Shown here: positions 19,242-28,399 of the stretch, in pieces
How the letters are laid out: each line of letters begins with the position of its first letter
Position numbering within the stretch: the first letter of the stretch is position 1
Origin: Kitasatospora arboriphila
Lineage (GTDB): Bacteria > Actinomycetota > Actinomycetes > Mycobacteriales > Mycobacteriaceae
Direction: 5' to 3'
Assembly: GCF_000717275.1 (NCBI RefSeq)
Contig: NZ_JNYV01000009.1
Location: forward strand, 1 to 64,000
Length of the DNA: 64,000 nucleotides
Notes under the pieces: generated by a model
The model's input: the letters and a program-made list of their open reading frames with translations, nothing else
Told to the model about the DNA's origin: nothing
Databases searched by the model: none
Position numbers and translations under genes: made by a program

Positions 19242-20597
19242 ATGACGACGACCGAACGCCTCGTCGGTGGGTTCGATCGGGTCACCGGACCCGACGAGTC
19301 CTATCATCTCGCCGAACGGCTCTTCGGGCTCAGCGCGCCGATCCAGTTCCTGTGGGTGTTCACCACTGACCCGGGCGACTCAGAGGTGCTGCGGCTGCGA
19401 GACCAGCTGTCGGCAGGCCCGCTCAACCGCAAAGTGCGCCGTGCAACAGTGCCGTTCGCACGTGACCGGTGGGTTCGGGTCGACGACGTCCCGGACGTGG
19501 CGATCGACGACAAGCCGATCGGTGACAACGACATCGCCTCCTGGTTGGACACGCGAGTGCGTGAGGGCGAACTCGCGCCCGCAGCGGGCCGGGGCTGGAG
19601 GTTGGACGCCGCGCGGACTCGGTCGGGCAAGCTGGTGCTGTCACTGCTGGTGTCGCACATGATCTCTGACGGCGAGGGGGTCTATGCGGCACTGGCTGCG
19701 GCCCAGGCGGGCACGTCGCAGAACCGGTTGCCCACGCGTGCGGAGACCGGGGGCCGCGGTGGCCGTCGAGCGGACGTGGTGGATGCCGCCGGCCAGCTGT
19801 TGGCTGCGGCCAGGGCGCTCAGAATTCTCGGCGGCGCATTGCGGAATCGGACAAAGACGCCGAGCCCGTCGCGGCGTGCAGCGCCGTCGACAGAGTTGTC
19901 ACCGGACGCGCCCGGTCCGGACACCACCCTGGTGATCCTCGATGTGGATCGTGAGCGGTGGGCAGGCACCGCACGAGAGCACGGAGGGACCACCAACAGC
20001 CTGTTCACGGCCGTGCTTGCCGGACTGGTCCAACGGACCGACATTCCGGTGGCCGACCAGCTCCGGGTGTGCATGGCGGTCAGCAAACGTGAATCCGGAG
20101 ACGAACGGGCCAACGCCTCGGGCGGCGTGTGGATTCGGATCGACGGGCCGGTCAGCCCCCAGCGAGGCCTGGCCGACATCCGGGCACTGAGCAAGCAGGC
20201 GTTCATCGACTACGCCGATGCCGACTCGGACACGATGGCCGACAACATGCAACCGGTGGTCCGGCTCCTGCCGGGACGGCTGATCGGAAAGTTGATGCAG
20301 TCGGTGCCCGGCCCCGACACCACCGTCTCGAATCTCGGGGTGGTGCCGCCCGGCGCCCTTCGGCTCGGTACCGAGACGGCGGAATCGTTCGGGATCCGCG
20401 CCATCGTCCGCGGTCGACCCATTGCCAACCGACGTGCTCAAGGTCCCGCAGTGGCGGCGTGGGCGGTGGAATACGGGGACAAGGTGACCATCACGGTGTT
20501 CGGTATCCACCCAGACCACTTCGGCGATGTCGGCACACTCCGGGCGCAGATCGGTGAGGAACTCAGCTCGTGGGGGCTTCCGTACACCTTCTGGTAG
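19242..20597 (+). CDS. HxxxDG acyltransferase 6, paralogue of acyltransferase 5
   Basis: 451 aa. H139-D143-G144 (SHMISDGEG). It shares with its upstream neighbour the middle VAVSKRESGDERANASGGVWI-type block, SNLGVVPPG and the ending SSWGLPYTFW, so the two arose by tandem duplication followed by strong divergence. ATG 19242 has GAGAGG about eight bases upstream. Last gene of the rightward arm, convergent with maf after 45 bp. It probably esterifies a second position of the same glycolipid or uses a different acyl donor. Confidence 0.75.
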   Translation: MTTTERLVGGFDRVTGPDESYHLAERLFGLSAPIQFLWVFTTDPGDSEVLRLRDQLSAGPLNRKVRRATVPFARDRWVRVDDVPDVAIDDKPIGDNDIASWLDTRVREGELAPAAGRGWRLDAARTRSGKLVLSLLVSHMISDGEGVYAALAAAQAGTSQNRLPTRAETGGRGGRRADVVDAAGQLLAAARALRILGGALRNRTKTPSPSRRAAPSTELSPDAPGPDTTLVILDVDRERWAGTAREHGGTTNSLFTAVLAGLVQRTDIPVADQLRVCMAVSKRESGDERANASGGVWIRIDGPVSPQRGLADIRALSKQAFIDYADADSDTMADNMQPVVRLLPGRLIGKLMQSVPGPDTTVSNLGVVPPGALRLGTETAESFGIRAIVRGRPIANRRAQGPAVAAWAVEYGDKVTITVFGIHPDHFGDVGTLRAQIGEELSSWGLPYTFW

Positions 20598-20642
20598 TGC
20601 TCGCGGGCCCTGAGCCCTATGCGCGCCGCACTGGTCGCAGCG

Positions 20643-21275
20643 TCACAGTGCCGACCACAAGTCGGTCACGCTGACCCCGAGTTGGTCGAGCAGGGTCCGG
20701 ACCAGCGGCAGACTGATGCCGATCACCGACGACGGGTCGCCGTCGACACCGTCGATGAACCAGCCCCCGAGCCCGTCGAGCGTGAATGCACCGGCGACCG
20801 CCAGTGGTTCGCCGGTGGCGACGTATGCGTCCACCTGCTCGTCGGTGGGTGAACCGAAACGAATCGTGGTGCCCGCGAACGCGACAGCCTCTGCGACCAC
20901 CGAGCCTCCGCGTACCCGGAGCACACAGTGGCCTGTCAACAGGTCGGCAACCGAGCCGCGCATCGAAAGCCATTGAGCGCGAGCCACATCGGGGGTGTGA
21001 GGTTTGCCGGACAGGATGCCGCGATGGTGCAGCATCGAATCACACCCGATGACAACCGAGTCTTCGATCGAGGCGACGCCTGGATGGGCGGCGACATCGT
21101 CCGCCTTGGCCTTCGCGAGGGTCGTGACGACGTCGGAGGGAGATGCGGTGTCGCCGAGTTGGGCGATCAGCGCATCTTCATCGACATCCGAGACCTCGAC
21201 CAGTGGATCGACACCGGCGGCCCGCAGGATCCGCAGGCGTGCGGGCGACGCCGATGCCAGGACCACCCGGGTCAT
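20643..21275 (-). CDS. maf: Maf-family nucleoside triphosphate pyrophosphatase
   Basis: 210 aa. Begins VVLASASPARLRILRAAGV, the Maf signature (SxSPRRxxxL), and keeps the catalytic-base region VIGCDSML and the conserved GxxFTLDGLGGWFIDGVDGDPSSVIGIS motif. Hydrolyses non-canonical or m5-type nucleotides as house-cleaning. It lies 24 bp after accE on the same strand, as in mycobacteria, but its usual next neighbour sseA is now 13 kb away because of the inserted lipid block. Confidence 0.93.
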   Translation of the reverse strand: MTRVVLASASPARLRILRAAGVDPLVEVSDVDEDALIAQLGDTASPSDVVTTLAKAKADDVAAHPGVASIEDSVVIGCDSMLHHRGILSGKPHTPDVARAQWLSMRGSVADLLTGHCVLRVRGGSVVAEAVAFAGTTIRFGSPTDEQVDAYVATGEPLAVAGAFTLDGLGGWFIDGVDGDPSSVIGISLPLVRTLLDQLGVSVTDLWSAL

Positions 21276-21299
21276 CGGCGCCGACCCGTGTGCATCGGC

Positions 21300-21563
21300 T
21301 CAGTAACCGAAGGCCAGGTTCGGAAAAGCGTTGGGGGCAAGACCGCCGGCGGCACGCAACCGGTCGGACGGGGTGCCCCACAGGTTGCGCGGCCCCGGGT
21401 CCTCTTCCACGCCCGAACCCCCTGCCGAGGCGAAAACACCGACGACCGCGGCGATCTCGGCATCCGATGGATTCCCCTTGACGATTCGCAGGAAAGGCCG
21501 AGCCGCAGCGGCATCACCGGTGCCGTCCGCAGCGTTCGTCTCTGGCGTGTTGTCTGCACTCAC
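21300..21563 (-). CDS. accE5: Acyl-CoA carboxylase epsilon subunit
   Basis: 87 aa. The C-terminal half ([23 protein letters not shown], then WGTPSDRLR) is the conserved AccE/PccE epsilon domain that stabilises the AccA3-AccD5 complex; the N-terminus is Ala/Asp-rich and variable. The ATG overlaps the accD5 stop by four bases. Found only in actinobacterial carboxylases. Confidence 0.9.
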   Translation of the reverse strand: MSADNTPETNAADGTGDAAAARPFLRIVKGNPSDAEIAAVVGVFASAGGSGVEEDPGPRNLWGTPSDRLRAAGGLAPNAFPNLAFGY

Positions 21564-23194
21564 AGCGGAATGTTCCCGTGCTTCTTCGGTGGCATGTTGA
21601 CGAGTTTGCGCTCGAGGAGTTTGAGCGCCGTGGCGATCTGACCGCGGGTGTGCGACGGCGGGATGACCGCGTCGACATAGCCGCGTTCAGCTGCCACGTA
21701 CGGGTTCACCAGGGTGTCCTCGTACTCCTGCTGCAGCTGCAAGCGCAGCGCATCCACGTCTTCTCCGTTGGCTGCAGCTTCTTTGAGCTTGCCGCGGTAG
21801 ACGAATCCGACCGCGCCCGAGGCTCCCATGACCGCGATCTGGGCCGTCGGCCACGCCAGGTTCACATCGGCGCCCATGTGCTTGGAGCCCATCACGTCGT
21901 ATGCGCCGCCGTAGGCCTTACGGGTGATGACGGTGATCTTGCCGACCGTTGCCTCGCCGTACGCGTAGAGCAATTTCGCGCCGCGACGGATGATTCCGTT
22001 GTATTCCTGGTCGGTGCCCGGGAGGAATCCCGGGACGTCCACCAGGGTGATGATCGGCACGTTGAAGGCGTCGCAGGTGCGGACGAAGCGCGCGGCCTTC
22101 TCCGAGGCGTCGATGTCGAGGCAGCCGGCGAACTGGGTCGGCTGATTCGCGACGATGCCGACGCTGCGGCCGTCCACGCGACCGAAGCCGACGATGATGT
22201 TCGCCGCGCGGCCGGCCTGCACCTCGAGGAACTCGTCGTCATCGAGGATGCGGCGGATGACCTCATGCATGTCGTACGGCTGGTTCGGGGAGTCGGGGAT
22301 GAGGGTGTCGAGTTCGAGATCCTCATCGGTGAGGGTGTCCTCGATCGATCCCGCGGCCGGCTGTGCCACGGGGAAGCGCGGCGCCTCGGCCCGGTTGTTG
22401 CTCGGCAGGTAGCTGAGCAATTCCTTCACGTAGTCGAGCGCGTCCTCTTCGTCGCTGGCCACGTAATGCGCGACACCGGACTTTGCCATGTGGGTGTGCG
22501 CGCCACCGAGGTCTTCCATCGTGACGTCTTCACCGGTGACCGTCTTGATGACATCGGGTCCGGTGACGAACATCTGGCTGGTGCCGTCGACCATCACCAC
22601 GAAGTCGGTGAGGGCGGGTGAGTAGACGTGGCCACCGGCCGCGGCACCCATGATGAGGGAGATCTGCGGGATGACACCCGAGGCCCGGACGTTGCGGTGG
22701 AAGATCTCGCCGTAGAGACCCAGGGAGACAACACCTTCCTGGATGCGGGCACCGGCACCTTCGTTGATGCCGACGAGCGGACGGCCGGTCTTGATCGCCA
22801 GGTCCATCACCTTGACGATCTTCTCGCCGTAGACCTCGCCGAGGCTGCCGCCGAAGACGGTGACGTCCTGGCTGAAAACGCAGACCTCACGTCCGTCGAT
22901 GGTTCCGTAACCGGTCACCACACCGTCTCCGAGTGGACGTCGCTCGGCGAGTCCGAAGTTGGTGCTGCGGTGACGCGCGAGGGCGTCGAGCTCGACAAAC
23001 GAACCTTCGTCGAGCAGATGGGTGATGCGCTCGCGAGCGGTCAGCTTTCCCTTGGCATGGGTCTTCTCGACCGCCGCCTCTCCGACTGGATGCTTCGCTT
23101 CGGCGAGACGATTGTGCAGGTCGATGAGCTTTCCTGCAGTCGTGTGGATATCCGGCGTCGATGGCACGTCCTGGGGGGCACTCGTCATGGCCAT
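21560..23194 (-). CDS. accD5: Propionyl/acyl-CoA carboxylase beta subunit
   Basis: 544 aa. Carboxyltransferase with both crotonase-fold oxyanion segments: [18 protein letters not shown] in the N-domain and [12 protein letters not shown] late in the C-domain. Works with AccA3 and the epsilon subunit to make methylmalonyl-CoA (and malonyl-CoA), the extender for methyl-branched lipids of the kind PapA enzymes often handle. ATG 23194 follows a GGAT site; a GTG four codons upstream is the alternative. First gene of accD5-accE5-maf, divergent from birA. Confidence 0.95.
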   Translation of the reverse strand: MAMTSAPQDVPSTPDIHTTAGKLIDLHNRLAEAKHPVGEAAVEKTHAKGKLTARERITHLLDEGSFVELDALARHRSTNFGLAERRPLGDGVVTGYGTIDGREVCVFSQDVTVFGGSLGEVYGEKIVKVMDLAIKTGRPLVGINEGAGARIQEGVVSLGLYGEIFHRNVRASGVIPQISLIMGAAAGGHVYSPALTDFVVMVDGTSQMFVTGPDVIKTVTGEDVTMEDLGGAHTHMAKSGVAHYVASDEEDALDYVKELLSYLPSNNRAEAPRFPVAQPAAGSIEDTLTDEDLELDTLIPDSPNQPYDMHEVIRRILDDDEFLEVQAGRAANIIVGFGRVDGRSVGIVANQPTQFAGCLDIDASEKAARFVRTCDAFNVPIITLVDVPGFLPGTDQEYNGIIRRGAKLLYAYGEATVGKITVITRKAYGGAYDVMGSKHMGADVNLAWPTAQIAVMGASGAVGFVYRGKLKEAAANGEDVDALRLQLQQEYEDTLVNPYVAAERGYVDAVIPPSHTRGQIATALKLLERKLVNMPPKKHGNIPL

Positions 23195-23320
23195 GATGCT
23201 ATCCACACCCGTTTTCGCTGGTGTGAGCGGGCTAACCTGAGGCTTCTCTCACGTTTGGTTCGGTACCGAGCGACACACGTACTTCCCTCTGTTCCGTGGC
23301 GAATCGCGTCGCTCGCGCTC

Positions 23321-23326
23321 TACGCT
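23321..23326 (+). promoter_or_regulatory. -10 box TACGCT of birA (leaderless)
   Basis: TACGCT ends 8 nt before the birA ATG, so the transcript would begin at or next to the start codon. No Shine-Dalgarno site precedes the ATG. Confidence 0.5.
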
Positions 23327-23334
23327 CAGACCTC

Positions 23335-24168
23335 ATGACCGACGAGCGAGCGCCCCTTGACCACGAGGCCCTTCGACAAGCGGTGACCGGCACCCGATGG
23401 CGGTCGGTTCGCGTGGTCGAGGAGACCGGGTCCACGAACGCGGATCTGGTGAGTCTTGCCGGGTCCACCGATTGCGCTGGATCCGTGCTCATCGCCGAGC
23501 ACCAGACCGCGGGGCGTGGCAGACATTCCCGGCAGTGGGAGAGTCCGCCCAGAGGGCAGGTGGCGTTGTCCGTCGCCGCGCCGGCGAACACGTCGGACCA
23601 ACCTCAGGCGCTCGGATGGTTGCCGCTCCTCACGGGTCTTGCGGTGGTCGAGGGTATCGCCGAGACCACGAACCTCAGTCCCAGGCTCAAATGGCCCAAT
23701 GACGTGTTGCTGTTCGGTGACGACACCGCCACCGACGACGGTTACGGCGGACGCAAGGTCGCCGGGATCCTTGCCGAGCTGACCCATGGACCCAGCGGGC
23801 CCGTGGTGGTGATCGGACTCGGGATCAACGTGAGCCTCACCGAGGCGGAACTGCCCGTCCCGACCGCCATCTCACTGGACCTGGCGGGAGCCTCCGTCGA
23901 CCGGACCCAGCTTGCCGGCGCTGTTCTGCGAGCGCTGTCACGACGACTGGACCAGTGGCCGGGCGATCTCGGCGCGGTGGCCGACGACTACCGGGATGCC
24001 TGCGCGACCCTCGGACATCGAGTGCGGGTGCAGATGCCCGCGGGGGAAGAGATCGAGGGGCTGGCGACAGCAATCGACAGCATCGGCCGAGTGGTCGTCG
24101 AGGTGGCTTCTGGTCAGAACGTGCCGGTCGCGGCCGGCGACGTCACCCACCTGAGAGTCACCGACTGA
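23335..24168 (+). CDS. birA: Biotin-[acetyl-CoA-carboxylase] ligase
   Basis: 277 aa. GSTN near the N-terminus, the biotinyl-AMP loop GRGRHSRQWESP and KWPNDVLL are the BirA catalytic motifs; the small C-terminal SH3-like domain follows. There is no N-terminal DNA-binding domain, so it is a ligase only. It biotinylates AccA3, and its position opposite accD5 is conserved. ATG 23335 agrees with the family start and with the leaderless promoter before it. Confidence 0.95.
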   Translation: MTDERAPLDHEALRQAVTGTRWRSVRVVEETGSTNADLVSLAGSTDCAGSVLIAEHQTAGRGRHSRQWESPPRGQVALSVAAPANTSDQPQALGWLPLLTGLAVVEGIAETTNLSPRLKWPNDVLLFGDDTATDDGYGGRKVAGILAELTHGPSGPVVVIGLGINVSLTEAELPVPTAISLDLAGASVDRTQLAGAVLRALSRRLDQWPGDLGAVADDYRDACATLGHRVRVQMPAGEEIEGLATAIDSIGRVVVEVASGQNVPVAAGDVTHLRVTD

Positions 24169-24237
24169 ACGGACCAACCGGGTCGGCGGACCAACTGGGT
24201 CGACGCCGGACTGTCGCCCCACCGCAGGCCGTGGCCG

Positions 24238-24840
24238 TCAGCGACGTTCGTAGCTCTTGGTCCCCATCGCCGGGATCAGCAGGAGGATCGGGATACCGAT
24301 CACCGCGTGCATGATCGCGGTCGAGATCCCGGTCGTCCAATCCCGCGACAGCAGCAGTGGGATCAGGATGGCGGCCAGGATCAGGAGCCCGACGATCCAG
24401 GAGAAGAACTGACTCGGCGATGGTGTGGTGAGCTGCAGGACGTACCAGAGCGCTCCGGCGAACAGGGCGCACAGGAACGCGACGATGGCGAACCAGTACT
24501 CGTCGTTCGCCATCGGATTCCACACGCCGAGCTTTCCGGTCTCGTTCACGCGCTCGATGATCAGCCGGATGATCCACGCGACGAGCCAGGCGGCCAGGCC
24601 GGTCACGATGGCGGTGGCGAGGACTCCGCCGATGAACATCGTGGGGTTGACCTGCGGCCGGTTGGTGGCGGGGCGCCGTCGCGGCGGCGTGGCCGGTGGT
24701 GGCGCAGCGGCGTAGTACGGGTCCGGAGGCGGAGCCCCCTGGTCGTACGCCTGGCTGTAAGCCTGTGATTCGGGTTCGTAGCCACGGTCGAACCGGGCTG
24801 TTCGCGGCTTGTTCGGGTCGTACGGGTCATTCGGGTACAT
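24238..24840 (-). CDS. Four-segment membrane protein with Pro/Tyr-rich N-terminus
   Basis: 200 aa. The first 75 residues are rich in Pro, Tyr, Asp and Gln (PDPYYAAAPPPATPPRRRP) and should be cytosolic and disordered. Four hydrophobic segments follow, beginning at MFIGGVLATAIVTGLAAW. It resembles the DUF6069-type proteins of actinobacteria, with low certainty; no function is known. ATG 24840 is the first codon of the conserved region. Convergent with birA (70 bp) and divergent from the PH-domain gene. Confidence 0.75.
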   Translation of the reverse strand: MYPNDPYDPNKPRTARFDRGYEPESQAYSQAYDQGAPPPDPYYAAAPPPATPPRRRPATNRPQVNPTMFIGGVLATAIVTGLAAWLVAWIIRLIIERVNETGKLGVWNPMANDEYWFAIVAFLCALFAGALWYVLQLTTPSPSQFFSWIVGLLILAAILIPLLLSRDWTTGISTAIMHAVIGIPILLLIPAMGTKSYERR

Positions 24841-25053
24841 CGTGCACCTCCCTGCGCGCGAGTTTACCGACCAGCGCTGCTGCGGCCTGAGAACGATCAG
24901 ATGTCCACCGTAGCGCCCCCGGGGCCGTCTGCGTCCCCACCGACGGGCTGTCACGGCGCTGCCTGTGGTTCGGACAGGCCCGATTCTGGTTTGATTACGG
25001 CACCGACCGGGCGAGTCGCCGTTCGCCACGGTCATCAACGGGAGGATTTGTCG

Positions 25054-25572
25054 ATGGGGTATCCGGAGAACATCCTTGCGCAGGGCGAACGTGTGGTTGT
25101 GCATCACCATCCGCACTGGAAATGCCTGCTGGCCCCCGCGCTCATCTTTGTTGTCGGGACCGCCGCCGCAGGTGTGGCGGGGGGCTACCTGTCGAGTGCC
25201 GACCTCGACTCCACGGCCAAGCTGATCCTGGGCATCGTCATCGCCGCGTTGTGGCTCGTCATCGTCCTCTGGTTCTTCGTGCGACCACTGATCAGTTGGC
25301 GCACCACCCACTTCGTCCTCACCGATCGGCGGGTGACCTACCGCAACGGCATCATCACCCGTTCGGGTATCGACATCCCGGTCCAGCGCATCAACTCGGT
25401 GGAGTTCCGGCACGGACTCATCGACCGGATGCTCCGAACGGGCACCCTCATCATCGAGTCGGCGTCCGAAGACCCCCTCGAATTCAGCGACATCCCGAAC
25501 GTTGAACGCGTGCACTCACTGCTTTATCACGAGGTGTTCGATGCCCCGGACGGCAACAGCTTCCGGCGTTGA
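25054..25572 (+). CDS. Membrane protein with bacterial PH domain
   Basis: 172 aa, similar to Rv3278c in the same position in M. tuberculosis. Begins with MGYPENILAQGERVVVHHHPHW, then two membrane segments (about residues 28-70), then a bPH2/YdbS-type domain (HFVLTDRRVTYRNGIITRSGIDIPVQRINSVEF). ATG 25054 has GGAGG ten bases upstream. The role is unknown; bPH domains probably scaffold membrane proteins. Confidence 0.85.
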   Translation: MGYPENILAQGERVVVHHHPHWKCLLAPALIFVVGTAAAGVAGGYLSSADLDSTAKLILGIVIAALWLVIVLWFFVRPLISWRTTHFVLTDRRVTYRNGIITRSGIDIPVQRINSVEFRHGLIDRMLRTGTLIIESASEDPLEFSDIPNVERVHSLLYHEVFDAPDGNSFRR

Positions 25573-25657
25573 CCCCCGGCGGCCGCGAACTGGTCGCGAA
25601 AAGGCCTGTGGCCGCGCGGGAATCCGATCGAATCCGGGTATCTGTGCCGCATGCGCC

Positions 25658-25663
25658 TAAATT
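25658..25663 (+). promoter_or_regulatory. -10 box TAAATT of the OmpR-type system (leaderless)
   Basis: TAAATT is followed by 6 nt and then the GTG start of the response regulator, with no ribosome-binding site. Confidence 0.5.
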
Positions 25664-25669
25664 GGTCTG

Positions 25670-26347
25670 GTGACCGAAGTTCTGCTCGCCGAAGACGATG
25701 ACGCGATCGCCGCTCCGCTGGCCCGCGCCCTGAGCCGTGAAGGGTACGGCTGCGAGGTCGTCACCACCGGCACCGCTGCGCTGGAGCAGGCCAGGAGCGG
25801 CCGGTTCGAACTGCTGGTCCTCGATCTGGGACTGCCCGAGATGGACGGCCTCGAGGTCTGCCGCCGTATCCGGGCGGTTCGGCCCAATCTGGCCGTGCTC
25901 ATGCTGACCGCTCGGACCGACGAGGTCGACTTCGTCGTCGGCCTCGACGCCGGGGCCGACGACTACGTGGGCAAGCCGTTCCGCCTTGCCGAACTGCTGG
26001 CCCGGGTTCGCGCGCTGCTGCGCCGCAAGCAGAGCGTAGATGTGGTCATCGAAGCCGGCGACATCCACCTCGACGCGCGGGGGCGGCGTGTGCTGGTCGG
26101 CGGCCAGGACACCACGCTCGCCAACCGGGAGTTCGACCTGCTGCGGTATCTGATGGAGCGGGGCGGGGAAGTGGTCAGCCGCGAGGAGATCCTGACCGAG
26201 GTCTGGGGTACCCCGGATCTGCTGTCGTCCAAGACGCTCGACATGCACATCTCCTGGCTGCGCCGCAAGATCGGCGACGACCAGCCCGGACGGAAGAAGC
26301 GCATCGTCACCGTTCGCGGTGTCGGCTTCCGGTTCGACCCCGACTAG
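25670..26347 (+). CDS. OmpR-family response regulator
   Basis: 225 aa. Receiver domain with acidic pocket (AEDDD), phospho-acceptor D52 (LVLDLGLPEMDG) and conserved Lys in VGKPF; C-terminal winged helix (TLANREFDLLRYLMERGG, LDMHISWLRRKIG). GTG 25670 fits the leaderless promoter. The stop is directly followed by the kinase ATG. Target genes are unknown; the pair is not part of the ancestral accD5-birA-purK neighbourhood as I recall it. Confidence 0.93.
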   Translation: MTEVLLAEDDDAIAAPLARALSREGYGCEVVTTGTAALEQARSGRFELLVLDLGLPEMDGLEVCRRIRAVRPNLAVLMLTARTDEVDFVVGLDAGADDYVGKPFRLAELLARVRALLRRKQSVDVVIEAGDIHLDARGRRVLVGGQDTTLANREFDLLRYLMERGGEVVSREEILTEVWGTPDLLSSKTLDMHISWLRRKIGDDQPGRKKRIVTVRGVGFRFDPD

Positions 26348-27664
26348 ATGCGCCGCCGAATTCTTCGGTCGATGATGGCCATGGTGATGGGCATCGGCCT
26401 GCTCCTGGGCGTGCCGTTGATGTTCACCGCCTGGTGGTGGGTTGACGACACCGCACATCAAGACCTCGACGACCGCCTCAAACGGGTATCCACCGAACTG
26501 CTCAGTCAAGAAGGACCCGACGGGTCGATCAGCGGCACCGTCGACCGGGACAAGTTCCGGTTGCTCGTACCCGAGAACGGCCGGTTGGAGATCTACTTCC
26601 CGATCAGCGGGCCCCAGGGCATGGAGCGCGGGCGGCTCGAGGTGGGGTCCCCGATCGACGAGGAAGCGGTCACCGAATCGCTCACCCTCGGCGAAGCCGG
26701 GTCGCTCACCCTCTCTGTGCCGCACGCTCAGGTGCGTAGCCGGCAGTGGGGAGCTGTGGGTGTGGTCTCCGTGGTGGTGGTGACCTCCGTGATCCTCGGT
26801 CTGGTGGTGGCCGCGGTGACAGCCGGCCGCCTCGCCGACCCGCTCGAGGACGTTGCCGCACGCGCCGCCCGGATGGCCAAGGGTGACTTCGGTACCGAAG
26901 GCCGGCACTACGACATCGAGGAACTCGATCGGGTGTCCTCTGCGCTCGATGCCGCCAACCGGGAGATCACCATCCGACTCGAACGCGAGGGACGGATCGT
27001 CGGAGAGGTCTCCCATCAGCTGCGCAGCAGGCTGACCGCGATCCGGTTGCGGCTCGACGAACTCTCGATCCATCCCGATCCCGATGTGGTGACCGAGGCC
27101 GAGGCAGGTTTGGCGCAGGTGGAACGGCTGACCAGCGAACTCGATGAGTTGATCACCGCCGCCAGGGGTGAACAGGTCGCCATGCTCGATCCCGTCTCCG
27201 TGCCCGAGCAGGTCGCTCAGGTGGTCGCCGACTACGAGTCGGCGTTCGAGGTGCAGGGCCGTCATCTGCGGGCCGGAGGGGTGGGGCAGTGCGCGGCCCG
27301 GGTCACACCCACCCGGCTGCGGGAGGCGTTGAGCGTGCTCGTCGACAACGCACTGCACCACGGGGCCGGGGATTGCTCGGTGGACACGCGGGAGTTGCCC
27401 GGTAGCCGCATGATCCGGGTGTCGGTGTCCGACGAGGGTCAGGGGATCAGCGACAAGAGTGCGCCCCACGTGTTCCAGCGTGGCTACTCCGAAGGTGGGT
27501 CGAGCGGGGTGGGTCTGCCGCTTGCCCGCGCACTGATCGAAGCCGACGGCGGCCGGCTTGATCTGCTGCAGCGACGTCCGGCGACCTTTGCGATCGTGGT
27601 TCCACGACACGACACAGATGATCCGAACCGATCCAGGAGGACCGGCAACAGCGAACCCCGCTGA
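26348..27664 (+). CDS. HAMP-containing sensor histidine kinase
   Basis: 438 aa. Two membrane segments (about 12-32 and 140-160) frame a 100-residue extracellular sensor rich in charged residues; HAMP linker (GRLADPLEDVAARAARMAKGDFG), H-box GEVSHQLRSRLTAIRLRLDEL, N-box LVDNALHHG and G-box SGVGLPLARALIEADGG. Phosphorylates the regulator encoded immediately upstream (no gap). Signal unknown. Confidence 0.93.
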   Translation: MRRRILRSMMAMVMGIGLLLGVPLMFTAWWWVDDTAHQDLDDRLKRVSTELLSQEGPDGSISGTVDRDKFRLLVPENGRLEIYFPISGPQGMERGRLEVGSPIDEEAVTESLTLGEAGSLTLSVPHAQVRSRQWGAVGVVSVVVVTSVILGLVVAAVTAGRLADPLEDVAARAARMAKGDFGTEGRHYDIEELDRVSSALDAANREITIRLEREGRIVGEVSHQLRSRLTAIRLRLDELSIHPDPDVVTEAEAGLAQVERLTSELDELITAARGEQVAMLDPVSVPEQVAQVVADYESAFEVQGRHLRAGGVGQCAARVTPTRLREALSVLVDNALHHGAGDCSVDTRELPGSRMIRVSVSDEGQGISDKSAPHVFQRGYSEGGSSGVGLPLARALIEADGGRLDLLQRRPATFAIVVPRHDTDDPNRSRRTGNSEPR

Positions 27665-27680
27665 AGTACCGCGGCGCTGG

Positions 27681-28295
27681 TCAGTTGTGACCGAGCTCCT
27701 CGTCGGCGAGTTCGTCCCGTGTCCGTCCGTCCTGTGTCCGTCCGTCTTTTCGCGGTGCGAGACCCCCGCGATCGTCGTCCGGACGCAGTACCGACGCGTC
27801 GACCGCGGCCGCGAGATCGGATTCGGGGAACGCGAAACGCCGCAGAGCCCAGAAGCGGAACGCCATCTGGAGCAAATTGCCGATGATGTAACCGAGGATG
27901 AAGTCGATGATCACCAGCTTGGTGACGTCAACCGAACTGCGGATGTCGAACAGGTTGTTCGCCACGAACAACGGCGCGGCCTGGAGAACCACCCCGACCC
28001 CGCTGATCGCAAAGAAGAGGAACGCCTCGTGGTGGGTTTCGCGGCCGCCGCGGTTCTTGAACGCCCACTCGCGGTTGAGGATGTAGCTGACGATGGTCGC
28101 GAGCACACCGGAGATGACCTTGGCGATGACGGGTTTGGTCTCGAGGATCGTCAGGCTCAGCGAGTAGAAGATCGCCATGTCCAGGATCATCATCGAGCCA
28201 CCGATGATGGCGAACTTGATGAGCTCATGGTGACGCATTACCAGCGCTCTGAGCGGCGCAGGCATACGGGCCATGAGCCCATCGGTGAGTGACAC
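27681..28295 (-). CDS. GtrA-family membrane protein
   Basis: 204 aa from GTG 28295. Four membrane segments, with IKFAIIGGSMMILDMAIFYSL and ILNREWAFKNR as GtrA landmarks. GtrA-like proteins help flip polyprenyl-linked sugars or modify cell-wall glycans; the counterpart in mycobacteria is Rv3277. The C-terminal tail is charged (DDDRGGLAPRKDGRTQDGR). GTG 28295 lies 8 nt after a TAGACT box, so it may be leaderless; ATG 28274 in the same frame is possible. Divergent from purK. Confidence 0.8.
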   Translation of the reverse strand: MSLTDGLMARMPAPLRALVMRHHELIKFAIIGGSMMILDMAIFYSLSLTILETKPVIAKVISGVLATIVSYILNREWAFKNRGGRETHHEAFLFFAISGVGVVLQAAPLFVANNLFDIRSSVDVTKLVIIDFILGYIIGNLLQMAFRFWALRRFAFPESDLAAAVDASVLRPDDDRGGLAPRKDGRTQDGRTRDELADEELGHN

Positions 28296-28303
28296 AAGGA
28301 TGG

Positions 28304-28309
28304 AGTCTA
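28304..28309 (-). promoter_or_regulatory. -10 box TAGACT of gtrA (leaderless candidate)
   Basis: On the minus strand TAGACT precedes GTG 28295 by 8 nt; no Shine-Dalgarno site is seen. Confidence 0.4.
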
Positions 28310-28399
28310 CGAAACAAGTTCGTCCAGAAACCAATCCCGGCACGTCCCGGCGCCTCCCGTGTCGTCCGATCGACGCCTCCCGTGACACGATGGATAGCC

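Noticed and set aside
4539..20597. The lipid block as a genomic island with mobility genes
   Set aside because: No integrase, transposase, tRNA or flanking repeats seen; insertion is inferred from gene order only.
23260..23269. 10-bp palindrome TCGGTACCGA between accD5 and birA
   Set aside because: Short, and expected by chance in high-GC DNA; not positioned at a clear promoter element.
25484..27610. Very long open frame on the minus strand opposite the two-component system
   Set aside because: Mirror of codon bias in the regulator and kinase genes; the translation is His/Gly/Pro-rich with no domain, while the plus strand has full motif sets.
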